Positions 26,220 to 34,491 of a stretch of 64,000 nucleotides of DNA are shown in pieces; positions within the stretch are counted from its first letter, which is position 1, and each line of letters starts with the position of its first letter. Source of the DNA: Chryseobacterium shigense. Its GTDB lineage: Bacteria > Bacteroidota > Bacteroidia > Flavobacteriales > Weeksellaceae. Location of the stretch: positions 1,054,001 to 1,118,000 of the forward strand of contig NZ_FTNY01000001.1 of NCBI RefSeq assembly GCF_900156575.1, read 5' to 3'. Position numbers and translations under genes: made by a program. The notes beneath the pieces are model-generated. The model saw only the letters and a list, made by a program, of their open reading frames with translations. It ran no database searches and was not told where the DNA came from.

Positions 26220-26897
26220 TTATGTTGTTTTTTGCTCAATTATTTCCAAATCTTCGGAAAGTAGTATTGCTTCAATAGTTTTCAATTGTTCGGGTTTTAA
26301 AGTTTTTAGTTTTTCATCATTAAAAATCAATCCGTTTATCTGAATGTAGTTATTATTGTTCTGTATAAAGGTGTTTTGATTATTTTGATTCAATGCTCCC
26401 ACAACATTAAAATATAATTTTGCGGCACTCATATCTCCATTTACTGCAAACTTAAAAACCTTTGCCAATACTTTTGATGTCATAAATTTAAACTGCTCTA
26501 CAATCTCATTATATTGCGGTTGTTTAGCATATTCTTTTAGATGTTTCGTTACAGTCTGCCTACTTAATTCTGATTTTATAGCTATTTCTGATGCGGTAGG
26601 CATCCGTCCGTAATCCTGCATTAATCCCGAAATTGTTGATGTAATCGTATTTTGATTGCTTTCCCAAATAATATTTCTCGTTATTGCAGGTGTAATATTC
26701 CAAATTTGATTTAAAAATTCCGCATTCTCATCACCTTTCAGTTTATTAAACCTTTCTGTAAGCAATTGATAAAATTCTGTTTTTTCATCATCATTAAGAA
26801 TTTCCAAATCTTCTTTGTTAATTTCTTTCAACTGAAATATAAAATCTTTTTTTTGCTCAAAAGTTGTAAACTTTTGTAAACTTTTTTTTGAAGTCAT
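26220..26897 (-). CDS. HTH protein, small-terminase-like (phBC6A51 type)
   Basis: 225 residues. A helix-turn-helix is visible (GRMPTASEIAIKSELSRQTVTKHLKE, split here as GRMPTASEIAIKSELS and RQTVTKHL, about 96-120). The following FKFAVNGDMSAAKLYFNVVG is the kind of segment seen in phBC6A51-like proteins, a group annotated as putative small terminase subunits or HTH proteins of phages and islands. An Asn-rich linker (NQNNQNTFIQNNNNYIQ) follows. It lies 3 bp after the primase-like gene, hence co-transcribed. If truly terminase-like it would support a phage-satellite lifestyle; a plain regulator is the alternative. Confidence 0.65.
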   Translation of the reverse strand: MTSKKSLQKFTTFEQKKDFIFQLKEINKEDLEILNDDEKTEFYQLLTERFNKLKGDENAEFLNQIWNITPAITRNIIWESNQNTITSTISGLMQDYGRMPTASEIAIKSELSRQTVTKHLKEYAKQPQYNEIVEQFKFMTSKVLAKVFKFAVNGDMSAAKLYFNVVGALNQNNQNTFIQNNNNYIQINGLIFNDEKLKTLKPEQLKTIEAILLSEDLEIIEQKTT

Positions 26898-26900
26898 CTT

Positions 26901-28307
26901 TTAATTATTTAATGTTAAAATATTTTTTAATTGTCGTAATCTTTCGAGATAAGGCAAAAACGTCCTGTTTCCATTATTAGCTTTTATCACATTCAAATTG
27001 GATTGAATAAATTTTGAAACATCTAAAATTGTACTGCAATCATTCAGCTTCATTGGTTCTTTTGGGAAAGTAGTATTTGAAAAAAACTGCTCAATTTCTG
27101 CAATCTCATTGCTCCAAATTTCAGCGTATTTTTTCTGCTCATTTTTTTCCATTAGAAATGCAGACTGTTTTGGAACTACTCTTTTTATAGGCTCAATCTT
27201 ATCAACTATTACAACCATTTCCATTTTTTTTGATTCGGTTTGTAGTTGAACTTTTGGCGGTTCTTTTTCAATTTCTTTTCTGAATAAACGCCAATCCTGT
27301 TTTGCCAAAATATCTGCAAAATCATTCCCCTCATTTCTATCAGTATCAATGGCTAATTTCTCCAGCAAATCAGAAAAAACAAACCTTGTTCCTTTCAATT
27401 GCTTTTCAAAATCTTTGGCTTTGGCTTCCCATTCTTTGAACGTATTGCCATCTTTTGATAAGTCAGGGAAAACAAAAATGTTTCTACCTTTCAAAACTCC
27501 CATTTTATCAATTGAGAAACTGCTTTTGTTGTAAACTGCCAACCAAATAAGATTTTCCGAACATTCGGGCAAACCGAAATACAAAGTTCCGTAAACGGCT
27601 GTTTTTGGTGCTTCTACCAATGCAATTGGATTCGTTGGAAACTTTTTTAAAAGATGTTCGCCAAACAAACAGGAAACTTTTTTATCCTGCTTTGTGTAGG
27701 CTTCCAACCATTCAGGCAATTGCGTATTGTTTCGATTGTAATGCTTTTCAATTATTGAGTGCAAAAAGTCAGTGCCTTTAGTGTGGTTCGCTTCATTAAA
27801 TTGCTTTACCTGAATAGCTCTTACGTTATTTTGAACATCAATAAACGGAAAAGTAATTGCTCCAGCTCTGTAACCATTGGCAACCGTTCCCAATCGGTAC
27901 AACTCAATAACATTTGTAACCTCATCAACTTCAAAAGGAAAAGCAACTTTCTGAATTAAGTTTTGCACAAAAACATTCTGCTCATAATTTGATAATGTTT
28001 TTTTGAATGTTTCAAAATCAAAATAAATCGGTTTCGGTTTTGGCTGTTCTGCTTTCCGTCGTGGCTTCCACTTTGGAAGTTCTGAATTTTCGCCCTGCTC
28101 CTGTTCGCTTATCGCTTTTGCATAACCATCTGAAAACGGATTAAGTTGATAACTGCATTCGGCTTCACGGTCACATCTTCCGTATTGTTCGGGCAAATAT
28201 TCATTCTTTTTAGTATCAAAATACCTTACCAATCTTTTTTTGGAACATTGCGGACAATGGTATTTTTTACTGCTTTTATCTAATTTGTAGCGGTGCTCTG
28301 TTTCCAT
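26901..28307 (-). CDS. Primase-like protein with zinc finger and TOPRIM region (DUF6371-like)
   Basis: 468 residues. The N-terminus has a zinc-finger pattern (YHCPQCSKKRLVRYF ... GRCDREAECSY, about 16-52). The centre has TOPRIM-like pieces: ALVEAPKTAVYGTLYFG with the acidic residue, and IFVFPDLSKDG with the DxD-like acid pair. This arrangement matches primase-like proteins of Bacteroidota mobile elements. It would prime element replication at the adjacent iteron-like block (28321-28376) directly upstream. The C-terminal 130 residues are less conserved and include a helical end. Confidence 0.75.
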   Translation of the reverse strand: METEHRYKLDKSSKKYHCPQCSKKRLVRYFDTKKNEYLPEQYGRCDREAECSYQLNPFSDGYAKAISEQEQGENSELPKWKPRRKAEQPKPKPIYFDFETFKKTLSNYEQNVFVQNLIQKVAFPFEVDEVTNVIELYRLGTVANGYRAGAITFPFIDVQNNVRAIQVKQFNEANHTKGTDFLHSIIEKHYNRNNTQLPEWLEAYTKQDKKVSCLFGEHLLKKFPTNPIALVEAPKTAVYGTLYFGLPECSENLIWLAVYNKSSFSIDKMGVLKGRNIFVFPDLSKDGNTFKEWEAKAKDFEKQLKGTRFVFSDLLEKLAIDTDRNEGNDFADILAKQDWRLFRKEIEKEPPKVQLQTESKKMEMVVIVDKIEPIKRVVPKQSAFLMEKNEQKKYAEIWSNEIAEIEQFFSNTTFPKEPMKLNDCSTILDVSKFIQSNLNVIKANNGNRTFLPYLERLRQLKNILTLNN

Positions 28308-28320
28308 AATCTTACCTTTT

Positions 28321-28376
28321 AGCGTTCACGGTGTTCACGGTGTTCACGATGTTCATAGTGTGAACATTGTGAACGC
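28321..28376. repeat. Iteron-like GTTCAC repeats with hairpins (putative element origin)
   Basis: Six 8-9 bp units in a row: GCGTTCAC, GGTGTTCAC twice, GATGTTCAT, then AGTGTGAAC and ATTGTGAAC inverted. Outer arms AGCGTTCAC / GTGAACGCT are perfect, as is ATGTTCA / TGAACAT inside. It lies between the ATPase and primase-like genes, where replication origins sit in related islands. An operator role is the alternative. Confidence 0.7.
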
Positions 28377-29453
28377 TTATTGAGTTTTAAGATATTTATT
28401 AACTGCACCTAACGAAATATTCAATTCTGTTGAAATTTGCCTTTGTGTGTATCCCTTTTGGCTTAATTCTTTAGTTTTTTCAATCGTGCTTTCTCTATCT
28501 TTTTCTGTAAATTCTTTTAGGTGTTCACGCTCCGTTCCAAAACCGACAAATTCAAATTCAAGAAAATTGAAAGGCTTTTGTATTTGACAAACTGCAACGT
28601 TTTCGGTATCGTAAATAATCTCTGTATTCCGTGCTTTAATCTGCTTTAGATAGCGCAGATGTTTATCGGTGTGGCTTTCTCCAATAGCAAAGCAACTATC
28701 TACAAAATTGATAAGCATCTTGCTTCCCTGTAAATCATTCCTTGTTAATGGTTTTGATAAATCTCTTTTTGGCGTGTGTGCAAGTGCTAAAATAGAAAGT
28801 CCATATTTGCTTTTTAAGGCTTTTAAATGCTTCATAAGTGGCAAAGCATCTTTTGCCTTTTCTGTTTCATTTTTGAGGTAGGTAAGATTATCAATGATTA
28901 AAATTTTCGCTCCTGTTTCGGTTATGCTTTGTTCTAATGATTGATTAAGGTAATCCTCAAAACTTCTGCTTTCGGGAATTTCCGCATCAGGATTAATTTC
29001 TAATCTTTTAAAATTGGTATCAAATGAATAATGTTGCTCAAAAACCTTTTCAGCTTCGTTTTTAATTGAATATCTAATTTCAAACTGTTTGGCTGAAAGT
29101 TCAAAATCAAAGTATAAAACAGTCTGTTTTCCCGCTTCTAATCTGAAGCCTGCAATAGTTTTACCTTTACTTATACTATCTGCAATCTGAACGGCTAAAA
29201 TTGACTTTCCTAAATTGGTATCTGCAAACAAAATACATAACTCGCTATCGTGCCAAAGTTCCCCAAAAAGCATCAAAGGAATAGGGCTTTTCTTTGCCTG
29301 TTCTATCCATTGATTAGCGGTTTTCACTTTGAAAAGTCCTTTGTTTTCCTTTTCCGTTTCAAGGTCTTTTTGTAATTGGTCAATGTGGCTTACAATCGTT
29401 TCAGGATTGCTTAGGTCATCAAAAACAGGTGCTATTTTTTTCGCTTCCATCAT
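28377..29453 (-). CDS. RepA-like AAA ATPase
   Basis: 358 residues. RecA/DnaB-like ATPase core: Walker A in FADTNLGKSILAVQ, Walker B in AKILIIDNLTYL, then the ILALAHTPKRD sensor segment. The C-terminal about 40 residues form an HTH (KGYTQRQISTELNISLGAV). This matches RepA-type helicase-like proteins of plasmids and islands (AAA_25 group). It likely works with the primase-like protein and the iteron block just downstream. Its start overlaps the stop of the preceding winged-helix gene (TAATG), indicating translational coupling. Confidence 0.85.
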   Translation of the reverse strand: MMEAKKIAPVFDDLSNPETIVSHIDQLQKDLETEKENKGLFKVKTANQWIEQAKKSPIPLMLFGELWHDSELCILFADTNLGKSILAVQIADSISKGKTIAGFRLEAGKQTVLYFDFELSAKQFEIRYSIKNEAEKVFEQHYSFDTNFKRLEINPDAEIPESRSFEDYLNQSLEQSITETGAKILIIDNLTYLKNETEKAKDALPLMKHLKALKSKYGLSILALAHTPKRDLSKPLTRNDLQGSKMLINFVDSCFAIGESHTDKHLRYLKQIKARNTEIIYDTENVAVCQIQKPFNFLEFEFVGFGTEREHLKEFTEKDRESTIEKTKELSQKGYTQRQISTELNISLGAVNKYLKTQ

Positions 29454-29749
29454 TACAATAAATTTTGTTTGTTAGACTTTGGCGAATTATCGGGATTAGT
29501 GGAAAGATACCACGCTTTAAATCCTGTTGCCTTACATTTCTTTTTTTCAATTTCCCAAAGCTTTCCAGCTTCTTGCAAGTCCCTTTTATACCTCGTGATA
29601 TTTTTTTGAGGAACACCTGTTGCCTTTGTAATCATTGATGCTGTTGCAATATGATTTTGCAAATAATGAAATATGGTTTTTAATTGACTTTGAAATTCTT
29701 TATCTTTACCCTGTTTGTCATGCAATGGGCTGTTACTAATGTTTATCAT
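29453..29749 (-). CDS. Small winged-helix DNA-binding protein
   Basis: 98 residues. Predicted winged helix: helices around LKTIFHYLQNHIATASMITK then ATGVPQKNITRYKRDLQEAG as recognition helix, and a wing (KATGFKAWYLS). Such proteins sit next to RepA-like ATPases in Bacteroidota elements. It overlaps both neighbours by TAATG junctions, so AlpA-like, winged-helix and ATPase genes form one coupled operon. Confidence 0.75.
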   Translation of the reverse strand: MINISNSPLHDKQGKDKEFQSQLKTIFHYLQNHIATASMITKATGVPQKNITRYKRDLQEAGKLWEIEKKKCKATGFKAWYLSTNPDNSPKSNKQNLL

Positions 29750-30093
29750 TATTTCAGCCCTTTTTTATTAGACAAATACGCATCTGCTTCCGCTTCTATT
29801 TCAGCGGAAGATTTCCTCTTACCTGCTTTTAGGTAGTCAATAAGTTCGGTTCGGGAAAAGTACAGGCGTTTGGAACGCTTCATAAAGGAAATTTCTCTTT
29901 TTGAACATTTCGAGTATAACGTTGGTACTGAAAGATTCAAAAGTTCGCTTGCCTGCTGAATGGTTAGAAGTTCGTCTTGCTGTTGTATTAAAGGTTGCTC
30001 GCTATTTTTTAATAGCAACGCTTTTAGTTCGCTAACTTCTTTTGTTAGCATTGTTACTGCGGTTGGTAACGACTCGAATGTTAATAATTCCAT
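29749..30093 (-). CDS. AlpA/excisionase-like HTH protein
   Basis: 114 residues. An N-terminal coiled coil (about 15-35) is followed by a MerR-like HTH_17 domain: LLTIQQASELLNLSVPTLY, then FMKRSKRLYFSRTELIDYL. AlpA-type proteins act as excisionases or activators of integrase in islands. It heads the replication operon and is preceded by a pair of 16-bp direct repeats that could be its binding sites. Confidence 0.85.
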   Translation of the reverse strand: MELLTFESLPTAVTMLTKEVSELKALLLKNSEQPLIQQQDELLTIQQASELLNLSVPTLYSKCSKREISFMKRSKRLYFSRTELIDYLKAGKRKSSAEIEAEADAYLSNKKGLK

Positions 30094-30134
30094 TTTGCAA
30101 AGTATTTTGTTTGTTTTACTTTGCGAAAATATCA

Positions 30135-30171
30135 GTGGTATTTCGGGTTTAAAAGGTGGTATTTCGGGTTT
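30135..30171. promoter_or_regulatory. Two 16-bp direct repeats spaced 21 bp (operator candidate)
   Basis: GTGGTATTTCGGGTTT occurs exactly twice (30135-30150, 30156-30171). The 21-bp period puts both on one DNA face. It lies between the AlpA-like gene and the unknown cargo gene, upstream of the replication operon. Confidence 0.65.
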
Positions 30172-30177
30172 GCTATA

Positions 30178-30882
30178 CTACTTGATTAAAGCTTTGTAAA
30201 TATCATTATCGGGGTCATCTTTAAAGTGATGCAATAACTTTATAATCCTGAAAAATTCAAAATCACTTTTTAATGGTATATTACTTAAATTTTTATGCAC
30301 ATCTCTTAAAATAGAGGCTGTTTTCGTCTTTGTTGTCCGCTTTAATTTAAAAGAAATGTCATTTATATTTAATTTTTTAAACTCAAAATATTCAGTTAAA
30401 ATACCAACAAATTTATGATAATCGTCTTCTATATTAAAAATATCCTGCCAACCGTTTTTAGTTCCTTGCTCAAACAAATCATAAATAAGTTTTGAGGTTA
30501 TATTTTGCTGAGGTTCTGCAATTTCATTTTGTAAAAATTCAAATTCTTTTTCATCGCTCCAATCATTATTCAAATGACATCTCTCTCTATAATCATGATA
30601 CATTTTAAAAGAATAAGGATTTTTTGCAAGCGTAACCAGATAACCTATTGGGGCATCGGGATAAATAATAGATGCCCAATTCATAAATGCATTAATATCT
30701 TTAGGGATAAGCTTTCCATTTTTTAAAAGATAATTTTCAAATTCATTTTTTGTTTCATCAAAGGAGGTTTGATATCTATCTAAAAATGCTCTCCATGCTC
30801 CAGCAAAATCATCCATTGTTTTTTGAAGCTCAGGGCTTACAATCATGCCTTTATTTTTTTTAATAAATTCTTCTTTAGTCAT
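30178..30882 (-). CDS. Unknown cargo protein between integrase and AlpA
   Basis: 234 residues, no signal or membrane segment, mostly helical by eye, with many aromatic residues (FEFFRIIKLLHHFKDDPDND). No motif I recognise. It occupies the slot where satellites and islands often keep interference or defence genes. It starts 10 bp after the integrase stop. Only position suggests a role. Confidence 0.7.
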   Translation of the reverse strand: MTKEEFIKKNKGMIVSPELQKTMDDFAGAWRAFLDRYQTSFDETKNEFENYLLKNGKLIPKDINAFMNWASIIYPDAPIGYLVTLAKNPYSFKMYHDYRERCHLNNDWSDEKEFEFLQNEIAEPQQNITSKLIYDLFEQGTKNGWQDIFNIEDDYHKFVGILTEYFEFKKLNINDISFKLKRTTKTKTASILRDVHKNLSNIPLKSDFEFFRIIKLLHHFKDDPDNDIYKALIK

Positions 30883-30891
30883 AATAAATTA

Positions 30892-32046
30892 TTACAAATC
30901 CAACTGTATTTTATTAGATGCTTCCCTTTTAGATTCATCTACTATCTTCGCATAAATCTGTGTTGTTTTCAAGTCTTTATGCCCTAACATTTTTGAAACG
31001 GTATAAATATCTGTACCATTAAAAAGTTGTAAGGTTGCAAACGTATGGCGGAAATTGTGAAAGGTTATTTTCTTAGTTATTCCAGCTTCCAAAATCCATT
31101 TCCCCAATTGCTTATTGTGATACGCTGAATAAGGCAAATTGTCAAAAACGTTTTTATCCTGCTCCATATCCTTTGGATTTTCTTTGCCTTTAGTCAAATT
31201 ATACGCCTGTTCAGAAATCGGATAAACCTCAACTCCTTTGGTTTTCTTTTGATTGAAATTGATAAAATAACCCTGTCCTGCAATGTATTCCATTTCCCTC
31301 CAAACCATTTTTTTAATATCCGAAAATCTCAATCCTGTCAATGCAGAAAACAGGACTGCACGTTTCAATAATTCATTACTGAAAGGGGTTTTTGCAAGTG
31401 CATTCAGTTCTTCAATGGTAAGATATTCCCTGCGAGTTTCTTCGGGCTTTATGGGGCTTACTTTGGCGTTTAGGTCTGTTTGCAGAATACCGTCTTTGTA
31501 CGCCTGCTTTATCGTTGCTTTTACTTTGTTGAAATAGGAAACTGCGGAATTTTGGGAAAGTGTTTTATCACTCTTTTTGCTTTTTGTAGATAGCAAATAA
31601 TCTTTGAAATCTTCCAAAAACATTTCGTTGAGGTCGGCAAATTTCAGATTCCCCTTAGTAAACGCTTCGAGATAATGAAGTGCAGAAATCCAATTATCGT
31701 AATTGCTGGCTTTTCTTTTATTGGCTAACTTTCGGAAGTATTCTACAAAATTAATTTCTCCCTGTTCCTTTATTTTGAGCTGTTCCTTTTCGTATTGGCT
31801 GTAAATTTCGGGCTTATTCAAAAGGTTTTCCTTTTTTTGACGTATGCGTTCAGCAATTTTCTGCGTTTCAGAATTATGCTGTTTCTCAGTTTGGGTTTTT
31901 GCTTTTTCAAAAGTATAAAGCCCTAAAAATTCCCTACGAGTATGTGCACCTGTTTTTGGGTGCGGTATTGATGGGTAAAAATCTAAATAAAGACTTTTCC
32001 GCCCTTTAGAAATAGGCTTATCTCTTAATGTTACTTTGATTGTCAT
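30892..32046 (-). CDS. int: Tyrosine recombinase (integrase) of the mnmE element
   Basis: 384 residues. N-terminal arm-binding-like domain (SKGRKSLYLDFYPS), SAM-like core-binding domain (about 95-190), and C-terminal catalytic domain with the full set: Arg240 (TGLRFSDIKK), Lys near 268 (KKTKG), His330 and Arg333 (HNFRHTFA), His356 (LGHKDLKTTQ) and nucleophile Tyr365. Typical of Bacteroidota integrases. It would act on the repeats at 24597 and 32862. It lies about 0.8 kb from the right end with only one small gene between. Confidence 0.95.
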   Translation of the reverse strand: MTIKVTLRDKPISKGRKSLYLDFYPSIPHPKTGAHTRREFLGLYTFEKAKTQTEKQHNSETQKIAERIRQKKENLLNKPEIYSQYEKEQLKIKEQGEINFVEYFRKLANKRKASNYDNWISALHYLEAFTKGNLKFADLNEMFLEDFKDYLLSTKSKKSDKTLSQNSAVSYFNKVKATIKQAYKDGILQTDLNAKVSPIKPEETRREYLTIEELNALAKTPFSNELLKRAVLFSALTGLRFSDIKKMVWREMEYIAGQGYFINFNQKKTKGVEVYPISEQAYNLTKGKENPKDMEQDKNVFDNLPYSAYHNKQLGKWILEAGITKKITFHNFRHTFATLQLFNGTDIYTVSKMLGHKDLKTTQIYAKIVDESKREASNKIQLDL

Positions 32047-32068
32047 TTGTCTTGTATGCTTATCAAAT

Positions 32069-32617
32069 TTACTTAAAAATATCGTTTATTATCACTTTCG
32101 GAACGTACACAAATTTCCCTTTCTGCATTTTTTGAATATTATTTCTTTTCATAATGTTTTGGAATGCGGATTGAGAAACTTTAAATTTTTCCTGCACTTC
32201 CGAAATGGTATAACATTCTGCAATCTCCAGCGGTTTAAATTGAGTTGGTTTTACTTTTTCCTTTGATTCAAATAGCTTATCAATTTCGGAACGCTTTACA
32301 ATGGTTTTCTTTATCAAAATATTAGTTGCTTTTAACTTTCCTGTATTGATGAGTTTATAAACATTCTGTTTTGAGCAACCAATCAATTTTGAAACTTGCA
32401 TAACGGTTAAAAATTCTCTCGCTTTTAAGTCCTCAATTGGCTTTTGTCTTATTTGTTGAATTTCTGCAACTGAAACGCCTATCTTTTCTGCACGTTTACG
32501 TGCTTTATAGGCTCTTTTTGCACAATCATCAGAACAGTATCGGGTTACTGTCGTCTTTGCAATAAAATCCTTATTACAATGCTGACAAATACGCTCTATT
32601 TCTATGTTACTACTCAT
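32069..32617 (-). CDS. Zinc-ribbon and double HTH protein next to the right end
   Basis: 182 residues. N-terminus with Cys pairs (ICQHCNKDF ... TRYCSDDCAKRAY, about 10-36) like a small zinc domain; then an excisionase-type HTH (LTVMQVSKLIGCSKQNVYKL) and a second one (YTISEVQEKFKVSQSAFQNI). It is 22 bp upstream of the integrase and probably co-transcribed. A directionality or regulatory role is likely by context. Confidence 0.8.
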   Translation of the reverse strand: MSSNIEIERICQHCNKDFIAKTTVTRYCSDDCAKRAYKARKRAEKIGVSVAEIQQIRQKPIEDLKAREFLTVMQVSKLIGCSKQNVYKLINTGKLKATNILIKKTIVKRSEIDKLFESKEKVKPTQFKPLEIAECYTISEVQEKFKVSQSAFQNIMKRNNIQKMQKGKFVYVPKVIINDIFK

Positions 32618-32720
32618 TTCGCTCTATTTTATACCAAAATATATTAAAGTGTTTAAAGTTGTAAAAAAGTGACAACCAAAAAACCAAAAAAAATCGAAAT
32701 CCATGTAAAATTTTGTTCGA

Positions 32721-32747
32721 GGTACAACAAAGGTACAAATTTGTACC
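32721..32747. promoter_or_regulatory. GGTACAA boxes near the right element end
   Basis: GGTACAA at 32721-32727 and a perfect 16-bp palindrome GGTACAAATTTGTACC at 32732-32747. The same GGTACAAA occurs close to the left end at 24653-24660. Could be integrase arm sites or the operator of the element's first gene. Confidence 0.55.
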
Positions 32748-32784
32748 GATTATAACAAAACAACGCAAAAGAAACGTACATTTG

Positions 32785-32820
32785 TAAAAAAGAAAAAAGC
32801 CCTATAAATAAGGCTTTATA
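32785..32820 (-). terminator. Terminator downstream of mnmE, inside the element end
   Basis: On the minus strand: stem AAAGCC / GGCTTT with a 10-nt AT loop, then TTTTCTTTTTT. It would stop mnmE transcripts before the element genes. Confidence 0.7.
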
Positions 32821-32861
32821 ACGTATTAATACAGGTTTTTTGATTGTTTATTTTGCGATGG

Positions 32862-32879
32862 TTACTTTCCGATACAAAA
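32862..32879. repeat. Right attachment site, embedded in the mnmE 3' end
   Basis: TTACTTTCCGATACAAAA is the complement of the codons for the last residues FCIGK and the stop of mnmE. Matches the left copy 16/18. Confidence 0.65.
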
Positions 32880-34247
32880 CTTAGAAAAAATATTCCCCAG
32901 CACCTCATCATTCGTCACTTCACCGGAGATCTCACCAAGATGTTCCAAAGCATTTCTCAGCTCGTAGGCCAGCAATTCTGTAGAGATCCGGAAAGAAATG
33001 GCTTCTTTGACTTTATGGGTAGCGTCCAGGGACTTTCGGAGAGCTTCAAAGTGTCTTTGATTCGTAATAACGACGTTATTTTCCTGAGATTTTAATTGTT
33101 CAACGTAAGAGGACAATTCGTTTTTAAGATCCTGGATATTTTGGTTTTCTACGGCAGATATTCTGATAAAATCAAAATCCTGAGCGATTTCATTTCTGAA
33201 AATATCTTCTACCGCTTCATATTTCGGAGGCAGTACTTCGTCAATTTTTGTAGCACAGATGATGAGTTTCAGATCATCTCTCTGCAGAGATTTTATCATG
33301 TCGATATCTTCCGAATAATCTTCTGTAGCGGCATCTGCAAGGTAGACCAGGATATTAGCATTTTCTACCTTTTCTTTGGCTTTCTTTACTCCGATGGCTT
33401 CAATTTCATCAACCGTATCACGGAGTCCTGCCGTATCAATCAGACGGAAGGCATGACCTTTAATGTGCAAGATCTCTTCAATCGTATCTCTTGTAGTTCC
33501 GGCAATATTACTGACAATGGCTCTCTCTTCTTTCAATAAGGAATTTAACAGCGTGGATTTTCCTGCATTCGGTTTTCCGATAATGGCCACCGCAGTTCCG
33601 TTTTTAATAGCATTTCCGTATTGGAAACTATCGATAAGAGAGTCTAATTTTAACTCAATTTTATCCAATAACCCGTTAAGCGCTGACCGGTCTGCAAACT
33701 CCACATCTTCCTCTGCAAAATCCAGTTCAAGTTCGATCAGGGAAACGAAATTCAGAAGATCCGTTCTCAAGACCGATATTTCATTGGTAATTCCTCCTTT
33801 CAGCTGATTGATCGCTACTTTCCGGGACGCTTCATTTTCAGAGGCAATCACGTCTGCGATAGCTTCCGCCTGCGAAAGGTCTATTCTTCCGTTAATAAAG
33901 GCACGAAGGGTAAACTCACCCGCTTTTGCCATTCTTGCCCCGTTTTGGGTCAAAGTTTCCAGAATACGTTTTCCGATATGCGGGGAGCCGTGAAAAGCAA
34001 TTTCTACAGAATTCTCTGTAGTAAAGCTTTTCGGAGCCAGGAAAATAGAAAGCATCACCTCATCAATCGCTTCTTCCCCATCCATAAAATACCCGTAATG
34101 AATGGTATGAGACTTCTGCTTTTCCAGATTTTTACCCGGAAAACTTTTCTGGACAACCTTTAAAGAATCGTCTCCTGAAACTCTGATAATCCCTAAAGCT
34201 CCTACTCCATTGGCCGTAGCCAGTGCGCAAATCGTATCCTTATTCAT
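32862..34247 (-). CDS. mnmE: tRNA modification GTPase MnmE (TrmE)
   Basis: With MnmG it makes 5-carboxymethylaminomethyl or related modifications at U34 of certain tRNAs. 461 residues, normal length. Seen: N-terminal formyl-THF domain (TICALATANGVGALGIIRVSG), GTPase G1 GKPNAGKS (224-231), the switch-I segment IAGTTRDTIEE, G3 DTAGLR, G4 TKID (usually NKxD), and the invariant C-terminal Cys motif FCIGK. The element insertion leaves this end intact. It is divergent from nothing close; the upstream 281 bp has no gene. Confidence 0.97.
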   Translation of the reverse strand: MNKDTICALATANGVGALGIIRVSGDDSLKVVQKSFPGKNLEKQKSHTIHYGYFMDGEEAIDEVMLSIFLAPKSFTTENSVEIAFHGSPHIGKRILETLTQNGARMAKAGEFTLRAFINGRIDLSQAEAIADVIASENEASRKVAINQLKGGITNEISVLRTDLLNFVSLIELELDFAEEDVEFADRSALNGLLDKIELKLDSLIDSFQYGNAIKNGTAVAIIGKPNAGKSTLLNSLLKEERAIVSNIAGTTRDTIEEILHIKGHAFRLIDTAGLRDTVDEIEAIGVKKAKEKVENANILVYLADAATEDYSEDIDMIKSLQRDDLKLIICATKIDEVLPPKYEAVEDIFRNEIAQDFDFIRISAVENQNIQDLKNELSSYVEQLKSQENNVVITNQRHFEALRKSLDATHKVKEAISFRISTELLAYELRNALEHLGEISGEVTNDEVLGNIFSKFCIGK

Positions 34248-34491
34248 CCTGCAAATTTACGGTTTTTCATGCTAATGTCTCACAGCGTTTTTTATACAGA
34301 TTGTCTATGGCTTTGATTGGAGCTTTTGGGATTTTTATCCATTATCAGATTCTCTATTGTCAATGACTAAAGTGTTATCATATAATAACTCTTAAGAATT
34401 ACTATCAATAGTGAAATTTGTGATTCTTATTGGTGCTATCCGTGTTTAAAGCTGTTGGAAATTAAATTCCCTTTCACGGCCAACTTATCGT

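Larger units (their letters stand above)
24597..32879 (-). mobile_element. 8.3-kb integrative element at the mnmE 3' end, PICI-like
   Basis: Bounded by TTATTTCCCGATACAAAA (24597-24614) and TTACTTTCCGATACAAAA (32862-32879), 16 of 18 identical; the right copy encodes the last residues and stop of mnmE. All genes run on the minus strand: integrase, two-HTH zinc protein, unknown cargo, AlpA-like HTH, winged-helix protein, RepA-like ATPase, primase-like protein, terminase-like HTH protein, then two cargo genes. No relaxase, capsid or tail gene. mnmE (trmE/thdF) 3' ends are known insertion sites, for example for SGI1. The gene content is like phage satellites (int, alpA, rep/pri, ori); the phage link is inference. 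Confidence 0.75.

Noticed and set aside
28321..28376. Possible CRISPR array
   Set aside because: Units are 8-9 bp with no spacers and partly inverted; no cas genes nearby.
33096..33539. 147-codon frame antisense to mnmE
   Set aside because: Fully overlapped by mnmE, whose GTPase motifs are certain.
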